Notes: a model not told the origin generated them from the letters alone. 64,000 nt of DNA from Streptomyces sp. NBC_00433 (GCA_036015235.1 CP107926.1:5661501-5725500), one strand, 5' to 3'. Counted from the first letter of the stretch, positions 16,621 to 25,306 are shown. Numbers and translations: made by a program.

Positions 16621-16767
16621 CGCAGCGGACACGTCCGTCCTGATCCGCTGAATCCCCCGCCGTTCGCCCACGCCGGGCGGCGTCCCCCCTCGCGCGCCCC
16701 GCGCCCTGAGGTGCTGAAGGCTGCCGCCAGGCCCGGCTTCCGGCTGCCTGCCTTCCGAAGGATCACC

Positions 16768-17985
16768 ATGCGAAAGAAGTCCCTGACCCTTTACGCCCTG
16801 GCCGCGGCCGCCGCCGCGGTCGTACCCGCCGCAGGCACCCCCGCGGCAGCCGCACCCGCACCGGCCGACGGCCTCCCCCTCGCGCCGCTGACCGTCCTCA
16901 CCGGCAAGCCCGGCACCGCGCACGGCGACCTGTTCGTGTCGCCCAACGCCGTGGCCGGGAAATACGCCGGCGGGGTGGAGATCCTCAGCCAGGACGGGCG
17001 GCGGACGGTGTGGTCGCACGCGCTGCCCGCGGGGCAGTCGGCCGCCGACTTCCGCAAGCAGACCTACCGCGGCAAGCCGGTCCTCACGTGGTGGGAGGGC
17101 ACCGGCCTCGGCGGGGCCGCCGCGGGCACCGACGTCGTCTACAACGACCGCTACCAGAAGATCGCCGAGGTCAGGGCGGGCAACGGCTACTCCGCAGACG
17201 GCCACGAATTCCTCATCACCCCGCGCGATACCGCGCTGATCCTCGCCTACGCGGTCGAGACCGCGGACCTGCGCTCCATCGGCGGGCCCGCCGACCAGAA
17301 GGTGATCGACGGGGTCGTGCAGGAGGTCGACATCCGCACCGGCAAGGTGCTCTTCCAGTGGAAGGCCGCCGACCACGTCCCGTACTCGCAGAGCGAGCAG
17401 CCGCTGCCGGCGTCGGCGGACACCCCGTGGGACTGGTTCCACGTCAACGCCGTCAAGCCGGACGCCGGCGGCAATCTGCTGGTCGACGCGCGCAACACCT
17501 GGACGGCGTACGAGATTTCGCACCGCACGGGGCACATCCTGTGGCAGGTCGGCGGCAAGGCGAGTTCGTTCGCGCTGAAGGCCGCTCCCGGGCAGGTGCT
17601 GAACAGCAAGGACACGATCTTCGCCTGGCAGCACGACCCGGAGCCGCTCGGCGGCGGCCTCTACAGCTTCTTCGACAACGAGTCCGCGGGCATCGCCAAC
17701 ACCGGTACGGGCGCGGTCTCCGAACTGCCGTACAGCCGGGTGGCCACCGTGAGGATCGACTCCCGTACGCACACCGCCACCCTGGTCGCCTCCGACGACC
17801 AGCCCTCGGCGCTGATCGCGTCCTCGCAGGGCAATGCGCAGCCGCTGCGGGACGGCCACACCGTCGTCGGGTGGGGCTCGCTGCCGTACGTCTCGGAATT
17901 CGGCCGCCATGGCGAGCTGCTCTTCAACGCCCGATTCCCGGCCGGGGTGAACACCTACCGGGCCTACCGCTTCGACTGGCGGTGA
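16768..17985 (+). CDS. secreted arylsulfotransferase (ASST) family protein
   Basis: A 405-residue exported protein. The signal peptide (MRKKSLTLYALAAAAAAVVP..., cleavage near AAAAPA, about residue 30) is followed by a beta-propeller of the Arylsulfotran_2 type with HEFLITPRDTAL, WDWFHVNAV and FDNES blocks. The His/Arg residues expected near the ASST active site are present in DWFHVN and SHRTGHILW, but I cannot assign them firmly. The ATG has GAAGGA 5 bases upstream. Its position behind a cysteine leader peptide supports a link to sulfur supply, for example sulfate-ester handling outside the cell. Many homologues are annotated only by fold, so sulfotransferase activity is unproven. Confidence 0.82.
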   Translation: MRKKSLTLYALAAAAAAVVPAAGTPAAAAPAPADGLPLAPLTVLTGKPGTAHGDLFVSPNAVAGKYAGGVEILSQDGRRTVWSHALPAGQSAADFRKQTYRGKPVLTWWEGTGLGGAAAGTDVVYNDRYQKIAEVRAGNGYSADGHEFLITPRDTALILAYAVETADLRSIGGPADQKVIDGVVQEVDIRTGKVLFQWKAADHVPYSQSEQPLPASADTPWDWFHVNAVKPDAGGNLLVDARNTWTAYEISHRTGHILWQVGGKASSFALKAAPGQVLNSKDTIFAWQHDPEPLGGGLYSFFDNESAGIANTGTGAVSELPYSRVATVRIDSRTHTATLVASDDQPSALIASSQGNAQPLRDGHTVVGWGSLPYVSEFGRHGELLFNARFPAGVNTYRAYRFDWR

Positions 17986-18006
17986 GGGACCGGTAGGCGC
18001 GCACCC

Positions 18007-18040
18007 GGGAGCCGGACCCGTCAGACCGGGTTCGGCTCCC
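18007..18040. terminator. bidirectional terminator between ASST and SsuD-like genes
   Basis: GGGAGCCG (18007-18014) pairs with CGGCTCCC (18033-18040), with further pairing inside. The stem lies between the convergent genes and includes the stop codon of the minus-strand gene. Confidence 0.65.
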
Positions 18041-19097
18041 GCAGCCTGCTCAGCAACTGGTCGCCGACACGGGCGATCTCGGACCGGTAAGGCGTGTCGG
18101 ACAGCACGAAGTGCGTGATGCCGAGCTTGCCGTAGGCGCGCAGCGCCTCGGCCACGTCGTCGGGGGAGCCGACCAGCCAGGTGGTGCCCGCACCGCCGCC
18201 GCCGAATCTGCCCGGGGCCGTGTAGAGGCACGAGTCGAGCACCTCGCCGCGCTCGGCCAGGTCGAGCAGCCGCTGCTGGCCGACCGCCTTCCGCCGCTGG
18301 CGGGTGAGGGTCGAGTCGGTGGCGCGGTCCGCCATCGCGGCGACCTTCTCCTCGGCGTCGTGCCAGGCCTGCTCGGTGGTGTCGCGCACCAGCGTGGTGA
18401 TCCGCAGCCCGAACTCCAGCGGGGCGTGGTTCCGTCCGACGCTCGCGCTGAGCGCCCTGAGCCGGTCGATCCGCTCGGCCACGCCGTCGAGCGGCTCACC
18501 CCAGAAGAGCTGCACGTCCGCCTCGGCGGCCGCGACCTTCTCCGCCGCCGCCGACGCGCCGCCGAAGTAGAGCCGCGGGGTGCGGCCCTGCTCGGCGCCA
18601 TGCGGCCGCGGGCTGACCGTGGAGCCCTCGACGGCGAAGAAGTCGCCCCGGTAGGTGACGTCCTCCTCGGTCCACAACCGCCGCACGATTTCCAGGAATT
18701 CGCGCGTGCGGTCGTAGCGGCGGGCCGGGTCGGCCTCCCCGTCGCCGTAGGCCGCCGCATTGTCCAGGCCGCTGACGATGTTGACCAGCAGCCGCCCGCC
18801 GCTGAGCTGGTCGAGGGTGGCCGCGGCGCTCGCGAAGTGCGCGGGCTGCCAGTAGCCGGGGCGTATCGCCACCAGCGGCTTGAAGGTGGTGGTGCGGGCG
18901 GCCAGCGCGGTCGCCACCGTGAAGGTGTCGGGCCGCCCCCAGCCGGTGCCGAGCAGCGCACCGCCCCACCCGTGCTCCTCGGCGGCCAGGGCCAGCTCGG
19001 TGGAGAAGTCGAGCGTGCCCCAGCCGGTGGTGGTGTCGTCGCCGCGGTGTCCGGGCTCGACGGTGTTGGGGATGTACCAGAGGTGTTCGTGGCTCAT
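18021..19097 (-). CDS. LLM-class FMN-dependent monooxygenase, SsuD (alkanesulfonate) family
   Basis: A 358-residue luciferase-like monooxygenase using FMNH2 and O2. Motifs match SsuD-type enzymes: IRPGYWQPAHFA, GRLLVNIVSG, RYDRTREFLEIVRRLW, LYFGGAS and FWGEPLDGVAERI. Such enzymes release sulfite from alkanesulfonates or related organosulfur compounds. The ATG at 19097 has CGGAG 8 bases upstream; a longer frame to 19184 lacks support. A cysteine leader peptide at 19247-19321 on the same strand precedes it, which supports a sulfur-scavenging role. No sulfonate ABC transporter or flavin reductase is adjacent. Some members act on other substrates, so the exact compound is open. Confidence 0.9.
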   Translation of the reverse strand: MSHEHLWYIPNTVEPGHRGDDTTTGWGTLDFSTELALAAEEHGWGGALLGTGWGRPDTFTVATALAARTTTFKPLVAIRPGYWQPAHFASAAATLDQLSGGRLLVNIVSGLDNAAAYGDGEADPARRYDRTREFLEIVRRLWTEEDVTYRGDFFAVEGSTVSPRPHGAEQGRTPRLYFGGASAAAEKVAAAEADVQLFWGEPLDGVAERIDRLRALSASVGRNHAPLEFGLRITTLVRDTTEQAWHDAEEKVAAMADRATDSTLTRQRRKAVGQQRLLDLAERGEVLDSCLYTAPGRFGGGGAGTTWLVGSPDDVAEALRAYGKLGITHFVLSDTPYRSEIARVGDQLLSRLREPNPV

Positions 19098-19246
19098 GCC
19101 AGGACTCCGTAGCGCAGCAGAGTGCGGGGCGATGACTGTGACCGCCCAGCGGGGATGTCCGAAGAGGTGTCGGAAGGCGCACACGCGCAGCGGCGGCGCG
19201 GTGGTACGACGGGCGGCCGCCGGCCGGTGCTACGGCGCCGACGGCC

Positions 19247-19321
19247 CTACGGACACAGTGCGCTCGCCGACCGCAGGAGGTCGACGTGGAGGCGGCAGAC
19301 CAGCCTCGTTCCCTGATGCAC
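19247..19321 (-). CDS. cysteine leader peptide upstream of the SsuD-like gene
   Basis: A 24-residue peptide ends CRLHVDLLRSASALCP. It fits the R.HVDL.R..SALC consensus of actinobacterial leader peptides found near sulfur genes. The GTG start at 19321 lies 7 bases after a TACCGT -10 box (19329-19334) that is 17 bp from TTGCCA (19352-19357), so the transcript would be leaderless, as for the first leader. The GC-rich 149-base gap to the SsuD-like ATG can form hairpins. It is read in the same strand direction as the regulated gene. Confidence 0.78.
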   Translation of the reverse strand: MHQGTRLVCRLHVDLLRSASALCP

Positions 19322-19328
19322 ACGCCAG

Positions 19329-19357
19329 ACGGTAATCGAGGCCGCGGACCCTGGCAA
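19329..19357 (-). promoter_or_regulatory. promoter of the second cysteine leader peptide
   Basis: On the minus strand, TTGCCA (19357-19352), a 17-bp spacer and TACCGT (19334-19329), with the leader GTG directly at the expected start point. Confidence 0.5.
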
Positions 19358-19391
19358 TGCGCGTCCGACCTGTGGCCGGGCCGCCGGGCGC

Positions 19392-20474
19392 TCAGTAGCG
19401 GACGTCGCTCTGCAGCAGCGGCGGATACACCGTCGAGGTCTCGCCGTCGACCGTCGCACCGGCGAACTGGAGCATCGCGCGCTGAGCGCCGTGCATCGGG
19501 GCGGGGTAGTCGAGGTCGGGTGCGGAGACCTCGTCCAGCAGGGCGAGGTGCTTCGGGCCGAGTTCCAGCTCCAGGGCCGCGAGGTTGGTGGTCAGGTGGT
19601 CCACCCGGCGGGCGCCGAGCAGCGGCACGACGGTGCCCTCGCGGGCGCGCAGCCAGGCCAGCGAGACGGCGGCGGACGTGGTGTGCAGCTCGCCGGCGAC
19701 GGCGGCGACCGCGTCGATGACGGCGTACTGCCCCTCGTCGGGCCCGCCGACGAAGGCGGCGCGCGCGGAGTCGGCGACCTCGGCGCCGCGGCGGTATTTC
19801 CCGGACAGGAAGCCGTTCTTCAGCGGGCTCCACGGCACCAGCGCCATGCCCTGGTCGCGGGCGAGCGGCGCGAGTTCGCCCTCGACGGTGCGGGCCAGCA
19901 GCGAGTATTCGACCTGGAGCGCGATCAGCGGGCTCCAGCCCTTGAGCAGGGCCGTGGTCTGGGCCTGCGCGGTGACCCAGGCGGGGGTGTTGGAGAAGCC
20001 GACGTAGCGGACGCGGCCGGCGGTGACCAGGTCGTCGAGGGTCCGCAGGGTCTCCTCGATCGGGGTGTGCCGGTCCCAATTGTGCAACCAGTACAGGTCG
20101 AGGTAGTCCGTCTGCAGCCGGCGCAGCGTCGCGTCGAGCTGCGCGCGGACCGCGGTGCGGCCCGCGCCGCCGCCGTTGGGGTCGCCGGGGAAGAGGTTGC
20201 CGAAGAACTTCGACGCGAGGACGACGCGCTCGCGCCGGCCGGGGCGGGCGGCGAAGTAGTCGCCGAGGATCCTCTCTGAGTGGCCGTTGGTGTAGAAGTT
20301 CGCGGTGTCGATGAAGTTGCCGCCCAGGTCGAGGTAGGACGACAGGATCCGCCCGGACTCCTCGACGCTGCATCCGGCGCCTCCGGGGTCCTCCCCGAAG
20401 GTCATCGCGCCCAGCGCGAACGGGCTGACCCGCAGGCCGGAGCGGCCGAGGGTGACGTAGTGGTCGAGTGCCAT
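19392..20474 (-). CDS. aldo/keto reductase
   Basis: A 360-residue NADPH-dependent (beta/alpha)8 reductase. The catalytic tetrad is visible: Asp56 and Tyr61 in IDTANFYTNG, Lys89 in LASKF and His131 in YWLHNWD. The C-terminal cofactor block is VVPLLGARRVDHL. The minus-strand ATG at 20474 begins MALDHYVTLGRSGLRVSPFA, the standard AKR opening. It is divergent from an AraC-type regulator starting at 20652, and this pairing is frequent, so the regulator probably controls it. The substrate is not predictable; the family reduces a broad range of aldehydes and ketones. Confidence 0.93.
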   Translation of the reverse strand: MALDHYVTLGRSGLRVSPFALGAMTFGEDPGGAGCSVEESGRILSSYLDLGGNFIDTANFYTNGHSERILGDYFAARPGRRERVVLASKFFGNLFPGDPNGGGAGRTAVRAQLDATLRRLQTDYLDLYWLHNWDRHTPIEETLRTLDDLVTAGRVRYVGFSNTPAWVTAQAQTTALLKGWSPLIALQVEYSLLARTVEGELAPLARDQGMALVPWSPLKNGFLSGKYRRGAEVADSARAAFVGGPDEGQYAVIDAVAAVAGELHTTSAAVSLAWLRAREGTVVPLLGARRVDHLTTNLAALELELGPKHLALLDEVSAPDLDYPAPMHGAQRAMLQFAGATVDGETSTVYPPLLQSDVRY

Positions 20475-20651
20475 GGGAGTGCTCCTCACGAGGGTTCTTC
20501 CGGTGGGTCCCGGCCGCTTCCGGCCGTGCTTCCAGCGAACCGCGGACCGCACCCCCACCGGTAGGCCGATCCGCGCGAGGTCTTGCACGATCCTGCTCCT
20601 CTGGCCCGGATCGGGCTTGCCTCCCTGCCCGCGCGGTGCTTCGGTGGCCGT

Positions 20652-21581
20652 ATGCGTACCGCCGCCGACCTGCTGACCGAGATCCGCCACCTGGTCACCG
20701 TGCACGCCCGCCCCGACCTGCGGACCCCGGTCGACGGGCTGCTGCTGTCGAGGGTCGAGACGGCGGAGCCCGACTACTCGCTGACCGAACCGCTGCTGGT
20801 CGTCATGGCGCAGGGCGCCAAGCAGCTGCTGCTCGGCGACCGGGTCTTCGAATACGGCGCCGGGCAGTGCCTCGTCGTGACCGCCGACCTGCCCGTGACC
20901 GGCCACTTCGCCGGCGCCTCGCCCGACACCCCGGCGCTCGGCGTCGGGCTCGCGCTGCGGCCCGCGGCGATCGCACCGCTGCTGCTCGCCGCCCCGCCGC
21001 AGGGCCCCGCCGCGGCGGGACCGCGTACCACCGAGGGCCTGCCCGCGATCACCACAGGCCCTGCGGGGCCGGAGCTGCTGGACGCCGTGGTCCGGCTGCT
21101 GCGGCTGCTCGACCACCCCGCCGACCGGCCCGTGCTGGCCCCGCTGATCGAGCAGGAGATCATGTGGCGGCTGCTCACCGGCCCGTACGCCGGTGCGCTG
21201 CGCCAGATCGGCCGTGCGGACAGCGGCCTGGCCCTGGTCGGCCGGGCCATCCGCTGGATCCGCGACCACTATGCCGAGCCGCTGCGGATCGCCGACCTCG
21301 CCGGGCTGGCCGCGCTGAGCCCGTCGGCCTTCCACCGGCACTTCCGTGCCGTCACGGCGATGAGCCCGCTGCAGTTCCAGAAGCGCATCCGGTTGCAGGA
21401 GGCCCGCTCGCTGCTCGCGGTAAGGCCCGGTGACGTGGCGGGCGTCGGGCACCTGGTCGGCTACGACAGCCCGTCGCAGTTCAACCGCGAATACCGGCGG
21501 CTCTTCGGTGCACCGCCGGGCCTCGACGCGGCCCGGCTGCGCGCGGCCGCCGGGGTGCCGGGGGCGGCCCGGCTGCCGTGA
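20652..21581 (+). CDS. AraC-family transcriptional regulator
   Basis: A 309-residue regulator with an N-terminal AraC_N-type domain (MAQGAKQLLLGDRVFEYGAGQCLV) and a C-terminal pair of helix-turn-helices (LAGLAALSPSAFHRHFRAVT and GHLVGYDSPSQFNREYRRLFG). ATG 20652 opens with the conserved RTAADLLTEI segment; an in-frame ATG at 20583 lacks support. It is divergent from the aldo/keto reductase across 177 bp and probably activates or represses it in response to a small aromatic or aldehyde-type ligand. That is inferred from similar pairs. Confidence 0.92.
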   Translation: MRTAADLLTEIRHLVTVHARPDLRTPVDGLLLSRVETAEPDYSLTEPLLVVMAQGAKQLLLGDRVFEYGAGQCLVVTADLPVTGHFAGASPDTPALGVGLALRPAAIAPLLLAAPPQGPAAAGPRTTEGLPAITTGPAGPELLDAVVRLLRLLDHPADRPVLAPLIEQEIMWRLLTGPYAGALRQIGRADSGLALVGRAIRWIRDHYAEPLRIADLAGLAALSPSAFHRHFRAVTAMSPLQFQKRIRLQEARSLLAVRPGDVAGVGHLVGYDSPSQFNREYRRLFGAPPGLDAARLRAAAGVPGAARLP

Positions 21582-21729
21582 GCTGAGGGGCCTGGGCTCC
21601 CGGTCGCGGGCAGCCGCACCCTGCCGGGGCTAGGCAGCGGCGGGGCTGGTTGCCCCGGTCGGCCCGGCCGCACAGTGAGGCGACCGGGCCCGGGATCGAC
21701 GGGCCCACCTCGGCAGGAAGCAGACAACC

Positions 21730-22698
21730 GTGCTCTCGAAGTCCGTACGAAGCCTCGTCGTCGGCGTGCTGGCGTCCGCGACGCTCGCCGTCGCCTGGCC
21801 TGGCGCGGCCGGCGCCGCCACCGCGCCCGTGCCGCACGCCCGGGTCGCCGCCCACTTCGACTTCGCCGCAGGCCAGATGCCCGAGAACATCGCGCTGGAG
21901 CCTGACGGCTCCGTCGACCTGACCTTCGCCGGCGCCCGCCAGATCGCCCGGATCGACCGGCGGGGCGCGATCCGGGTGCTGGCCACCCCGCCGCTGCCCG
22001 CCGACTCCGGCGTGCACACCCCCGTACTGGGATTCCCGCTGGTCACCGGCCTGGTCAGGGCCTCAGGCGGCACGCTGTACTTCCTGTACGCCACCGGCAC
22101 CGCCGACCTGACCGGCGTCTGGCGGCTGGCCCCGGGCGGCGTCCCGCGGCGTATCGCCGCCCTCCCGGCCGACGGCCTGCCCAACGGCCTGGCCCTGGAC
22201 CCGGGCGGCCGCGTGCTCTACGCGACCGACTCCGTCAAGGGCGTCATCTGGCGCGTCCCGACCGCGGGCGGCCGCGCCACCACCTGGGCGTCCGGCCCCG
22301 AACTGGCCTCCACCGGCTTCCTCGGCGCCAACGGGATCAAGGTCCACGGCGGCGCCGTCTGGGTCTCCGACCTCGACCAGGGCACCCTCGTCCGCTACCC
22401 CGTCACCCGCAGCGGGCGGGCCGGCCGGCCCCGTATCGTCGCCACCGGACTGGTCGGCATCGACGACTTCGCCTTCCTCCCGCACGGCGACCGCGTCCTC
22501 GCGGCGCTCAACGGCCCGAGCGAGGTCGCCCTGGTCGAGCCCGACGGCAGCCACACGACCGTGCTCTCCGCGGCCGACGGCCTCCAGAACCCGACGGCGG
22601 TGGCGGTGCGCGGCAGCACCGTCTACGTCCCCTCCGCCGCCTACACCACGAAGCAGGACCCCAACCTGCTCACCGCCCGCATCCCGGGTCACACCTGA
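21730..22698 (+). CDS. secreted ScyD/ScyE- or SMP-30-like beta-propeller protein
   Basis: A 322-residue exported protein. The signal peptide (VRSLVVGVLASATLAVAWPGAAGAA, cleavage near residue 30) precedes six or so propeller blades with P-x-G-L-x-L-D-x-x-G-R-x-L-Y-x-T-D (PNGLALDPGGRVLYATDSVK) and W-V-S-D repeats. The fold is that of ScyD/ScyE and SMP-30/gluconolactonase proteins. The GTG start is 9 bases after AGGAAG. No catalytic residues can be assigned. It precedes the SRPBCC/ArsR pair but is separated from it by two operators, so it is probably transcribed on its own. Confidence 0.8.
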   Translation: MLSKSVRSLVVGVLASATLAVAWPGAAGAATAPVPHARVAAHFDFAAGQMPENIALEPDGSVDLTFAGARQIARIDRRGAIRVLATPPLPADSGVHTPVLGFPLVTGLVRASGGTLYFLYATGTADLTGVWRLAPGGVPRRIAALPADGLPNGLALDPGGRVLYATDSVKGVIWRVPTAGGRATTWASGPELASTGFLGANGIKVHGGAVWVSDLDQGTLVRYPVTRSGRAGRPRIVATGLVGIDDFAFLPHGDRVLAALNGPSEVALVEPDGSHTTVLSAADGLQNPTAVAVRGSTVYVPSAAYTTKQDPNLLTARIPGHT

Positions 22699-22708
22699 GA
22701 GTGATGGT

Positions 22709-22758
22709 GCAACTCCGGGGTTGCGTCTCGCCGGCGGGACGTGCAACCCTGGAGTTGC
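22709..22758. promoter_or_regulatory. twin operators for the ArsR protein (GCAAC-N6-GTTGC)
   Basis: Two 16-bp inverted repeats with identical arms, GCAAC and GTTGC, stand at 22709-22724 and 22743-22758. Centres are 34 bp apart. The flanks are also mirror images, so both sites together form a larger imperfect inverted repeat. They lie just upstream of the SRPBCC-ArsR operon. Confidence 0.72.
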
Positions 22759-22793
22759 ACTGGTCGTGAGACGGACGGACGAGGGAGCTTGCC

Positions 22794-23240
22794 ATGGCTG
22801 AGGACCGTATCGAGCGCGAGACGCTGATCGAGGCGTCGGTGGAAAGGGTCTGGTCGCTCGTGGCCGAGCCGGGTTTCTGGGCCGCGGACGCGGGGAGTGT
22901 GTCCGGGACGGTGGCCAGGGAGGGCGAGCTGGTGGTGGCCAAGCACGCGGAATACGGCGAATTCCCGGTGCGGGTGGAGAAGGTCGACCCGCCGACGTAT
23001 CTGGCGTATCGCTGGGCCAGCGCCTTCGCCGGGCAGGAGCCGGCGGACGGCAACAGCACGCTGGTGGAGTTCACCCTCACCGCGGAGGGGAGCCGGACGC
23101 GGCTTCGGGTCGTCGAGAGCGGGTTCGCGGCGCTGAGCGGCTCGGAGGAGCTGCGCGGCGGAGCCCTCCGGGACAATACGGGCGGATGGGCGCAGGTCAT
23201 AGGCGACCTCCAGGCCCGCGCGGAACAGAAGGCGGGGTGA
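22794..23240 (+). CDS. SRPBCC (AHSA1-like) domain protein
   Basis: A 148-residue START-like protein: IEASVERVWSLVAEP at the N-terminus, YLAYRWA in the middle, and GWAQVIGDLQARAE as the closing helix. Such proteins have a deep hydrophobic cavity and often pair with an ArsR regulator. The stop overlaps the ArsR start (GTGA), so the two are translationally coupled. The function is unknown; ligand binding or stress chaperoning are the usual suggestions. Confidence 0.9.
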   Translation: MAEDRIERETLIEASVERVWSLVAEPGFWAADAGSVSGTVAREGELVVAKHAEYGEFPVRVEKVDPPTYLAYRWASAFAGQEPADGNSTLVEFTLTAEGSRTRLRVVESGFAALSGSEELRGGALRDNTGGWAQVIGDLQARAEQKAG

Positions 23241-23638
23241 CCGACGCGGAGAGCGGGACCGGGACCGCCGGGACCGGCGAGGGCGGCCCAGGTGGCGGCG
23301 GCGTCGACGTCGTGCTGGCGGCGCTCGTCGACCCGACGCGGCGCCACCTGCTCGACCTGCTGGCCGCGCAGGGCGAGGTGACCGCCACGACGCTGGCCGA
23401 GGGGCTCCCCGTCACGCGCCAGGCAGTGGTCAAACACCTCGCCGTGCTGGACGCGGCGGGCCTGGTCGGCGGCCGCCGGGTGGGCCGCGAGGTGCGGTAC
23501 GAGGTCCGCCCGGCGGCCCTGGACGCGACCGCCCGCTGGATGGTCGCCCTGGCCGCCGACTGGGACCGCAGGCTGGCCCGCGTCAAGCGGGTCGCGGAAG
23601 CGGCGGAAGCGGCGGAGGCCGCGGAGCGGGAGGGGTGA
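23237..23638 (+). CDS. ArsR-family winged-helix regulator
   Basis: A 133-residue protein with the ArsR HTH: ALVDPTRRHLLDLLAAQGEV, then LPVTRQAVVKHLAVLDAAGLV and the wing GREVRYEV. No metal-binding Cys motif is present, as expected for the subgroup that pairs with SRPBCC proteins. The GTG start overlaps the upstream stop. Twin GCAAC-N6-GTTGC sites in front of the operon suggest autorepression. The C-terminus is Ala/Glu-rich. Confidence 0.92.
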   Translation: MTDAESGTGTAGTGEGGPGGGGVDVVLAALVDPTRRHLLDLLAAQGEVTATTLAEGLPVTRQAVVKHLAVLDAAGLVGGRRVGREVRYEVRPAALDATARWMVALAADWDRRLARVKRVAEAAEAAEAAEREG

Positions 23639-23640
23639 CA

Positions 23641-23668
23641 GGCCGCGCGGTTCAGCCGCCGCGCGGCC
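23641..23668. terminator. bidirectional terminator after the ArsR gene
   Basis: A perfect 10-bp stem (GGCCGCGCGG at 23641-23650, CCGCGCGGCC at 23659-23668) with an 8-base loop lies between convergent genes. Confidence 0.7.
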
Positions 23669-23675
23669 GTGCGGG

Positions 23676-25304
23676 CTACAGGCCGGTCACCGAGCTGGCG
23701 GCCGTGATGTCGTAGGCGAGGGTGATCTCGCGGTGGGCGCCGGGTGCCAGGCGGAGCGTGTAGTGCGCGATGCCCTCGGCGTCGAGGGTGTCGGGCGGCG
23801 GCTGGCAGTCGGCGGTGCGGAGGTCGACCTCGACGGCGGAGACCTCCGAGACGGGGACGCGCTCGCGCACGGTGATCTCGTGCTCGGGGTCGCCGGGCCG
23901 GGCGTCCAGGCGGGAGACGAAGAGGCGGACCCTGCGGGTCAGGACGGTGCGCTGGTTGATCGCCGCCAGGCCCGTGGTGTCACGGCTCTCCTCGGTGTGG
24001 CGGACGACCCGGAAGGTGTCCTCGCTGCCGAAGGGGACCTCGAAGTCCTCGCCCGCACCCGCGAAGTCGAGCTTCCCGCGGCCGACGAAGCCGCTGCCGC
24101 GGACCAGGTCGACCGGCCCGGCGAGCAGCACATGACCCGAGGTGTTGGTGAGGCGGGCGGTGGTGACCACCAGCGGGGACAGTTCGGGGACGCAGGCGTT
24201 CTCGACGGTGCAGGGGGCGGTGAAGGACGTCACGTGCACCCGGTGCGGGCGGTGGTCGGAGGGCACGCTGACCGGGTGCGGCGCGGCCAGCACACGGACG
24301 TCGCCGCCGTCGTGCAGTCCGGGCAGCGCGGCGGAAGCGGCCGGGGACGCGTCGCCGACCGTACGGATCTCCTCCTCGCGGAGGTTCACCTCGACCGTGC
24401 GCCGCTCCTCCACCGAGCGCTCCCGCAGCGTCAGGACGTCGTCGGCCAGCACCGGCGGGCTCGCCGCCAGCGTCGGGCGGGCGGTGGACAGCGTCAGCCG
24501 CACCCCGGTCCAGTCCTCGCCGGTCTGCTGCCACACGAAGGCGTCGGTCTCCACCCGTACCGACTTCCGGTCGGCGGCCAGCGTCGCCCGGTAGGCGGGC
24601 CGCCACAGCGCGCACGGCACGAGGCCCGTCACCCGCAGCTCGGCCGTCGCGTCCCGCTCCGCCTCGACCACCACGTCGAGATAGGCGGTCAGCTGCTGCG
24701 GCTCGGTCTCCACCGCCGCCAACGCCTGCCGCGCCTCGCGCAGCTCCTCGGCGAGGTCGTGCAACCGTCGGCGCAGCTTGTGGAGTTCGCCGATGCGCGG
24801 CTCCGCCTCCTGCTCGACCCGGTCGAGCCGGTCGGCCCACCGCTCCGGGTCGGCGTCGCCGCCGCCCGCGCCCTGCACGATGTCGCGGTGCAGATCGGTC
24901 CTGGCCTGCCCGACCACCGCGAGCGCGCTCTCCAGCCGCTGCCGCAGCAGTTCGGCGTCGGCCGACTCCTGCTCCAGCTCGTGCACTTCGCGGCGCAGCC
25001 CGGAGGCGTCCCGGCCGGGTTCGCCGGGCGGGGTGGGGGTGTAGGTGCGGACGACGCGCGCGTCGACCACCCGGGCGCCGCTGTCCGCGGCGAAGTCGGC
25101 ACGCAGCGAGCGGTCCGCGGTCAGCGGGGTGACCGGGCCGACCCGCAGCCGGGTCACACCCTCGGCGAGGGTCACGGCGCCGGTCCGCTCGACCTGGGCG
25201 CGGTCCTCCATGAGGGTGACCGCGGTGATCGGCAGCGCGGTCAACTCGGGCAGGCCGCCCGGTGTCCCGTCGTCCTGGCCGGTGTGCAGGGTGTCGTCGT
25301 CCAC
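23676..25304 (-). CDS. DUF4139 domain protein (MuiA-like), shorter paralogue
   Basis: A 542-residue protein: DUF4140-like N-terminus (ITAVTLMEDRAQVERTGAV), a coiled-coil region (about 90-180, LEQESADAELLRQRLESAL) and the C-terminal DUF4139 beta-sandwich with FVWQQTGEDWTGVRLTLSTA and FVGRGKLDFAGAGEDFEVPF. The GTG at 25304 has AGGAGG 8 bases upstream. It starts 2 bp after the stop of a longer paralogue, so the two are an operon and probably form a complex. There is no signal peptide, so it should be cytoplasmic. The family name comes from a 'mucoidy inhibitor' homologue; the molecular function is unknown. Confidence 0.88.
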   Translation of the reverse strand: MDDDTLHTGQDDGTPGGLPELTALPITAVTLMEDRAQVERTGAVTLAEGVTRLRVGPVTPLTADRSLRADFAADSGARVVDARVVRTYTPTPPGEPGRDASGLRREVHELEQESADAELLRQRLESALAVVGQARTDLHRDIVQGAGGGDADPERWADRLDRVEQEAEPRIGELHKLRRRLHDLAEELREARQALAAVETEPQQLTAYLDVVVEAERDATAELRVTGLVPCALWRPAYRATLAADRKSVRVETDAFVWQQTGEDWTGVRLTLSTARPTLAASPPVLADDVLTLRERSVEERRTVEVNLREEEIRTVGDASPAASAALPGLHDGGDVRVLAAPHPVSVPSDHRPHRVHVTSFTAPCTVENACVPELSPLVVTTARLTNTSGHVLLAGPVDLVRGSGFVGRGKLDFAGAGEDFEVPFGSEDTFRVVRHTEESRDTTGLAAINQRTVLTRRVRLFVSRLDARPGDPEHEITVRERVPVSEVSAVEVDLRTADCQPPPDTLDAEGIAHYTLRLAPGAHREITLAYDITAASSVTGL

Positions 25305-25306
25305 GG

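Noticed and set aside
19098-19184. Longer N-terminus for the SsuD-like protein from 19184.
   Set aside because: The family starts at MSHEHLWYIP and the ribosome site is 8 bases before ATG 19097; the extension is the leader-to-gene spacer.
20583-20651. Longer start for the AraC-type gene at 20583.
   Set aside because: The extra 23 residues lack the conserved family start, and no ribosome site precedes the ATG.
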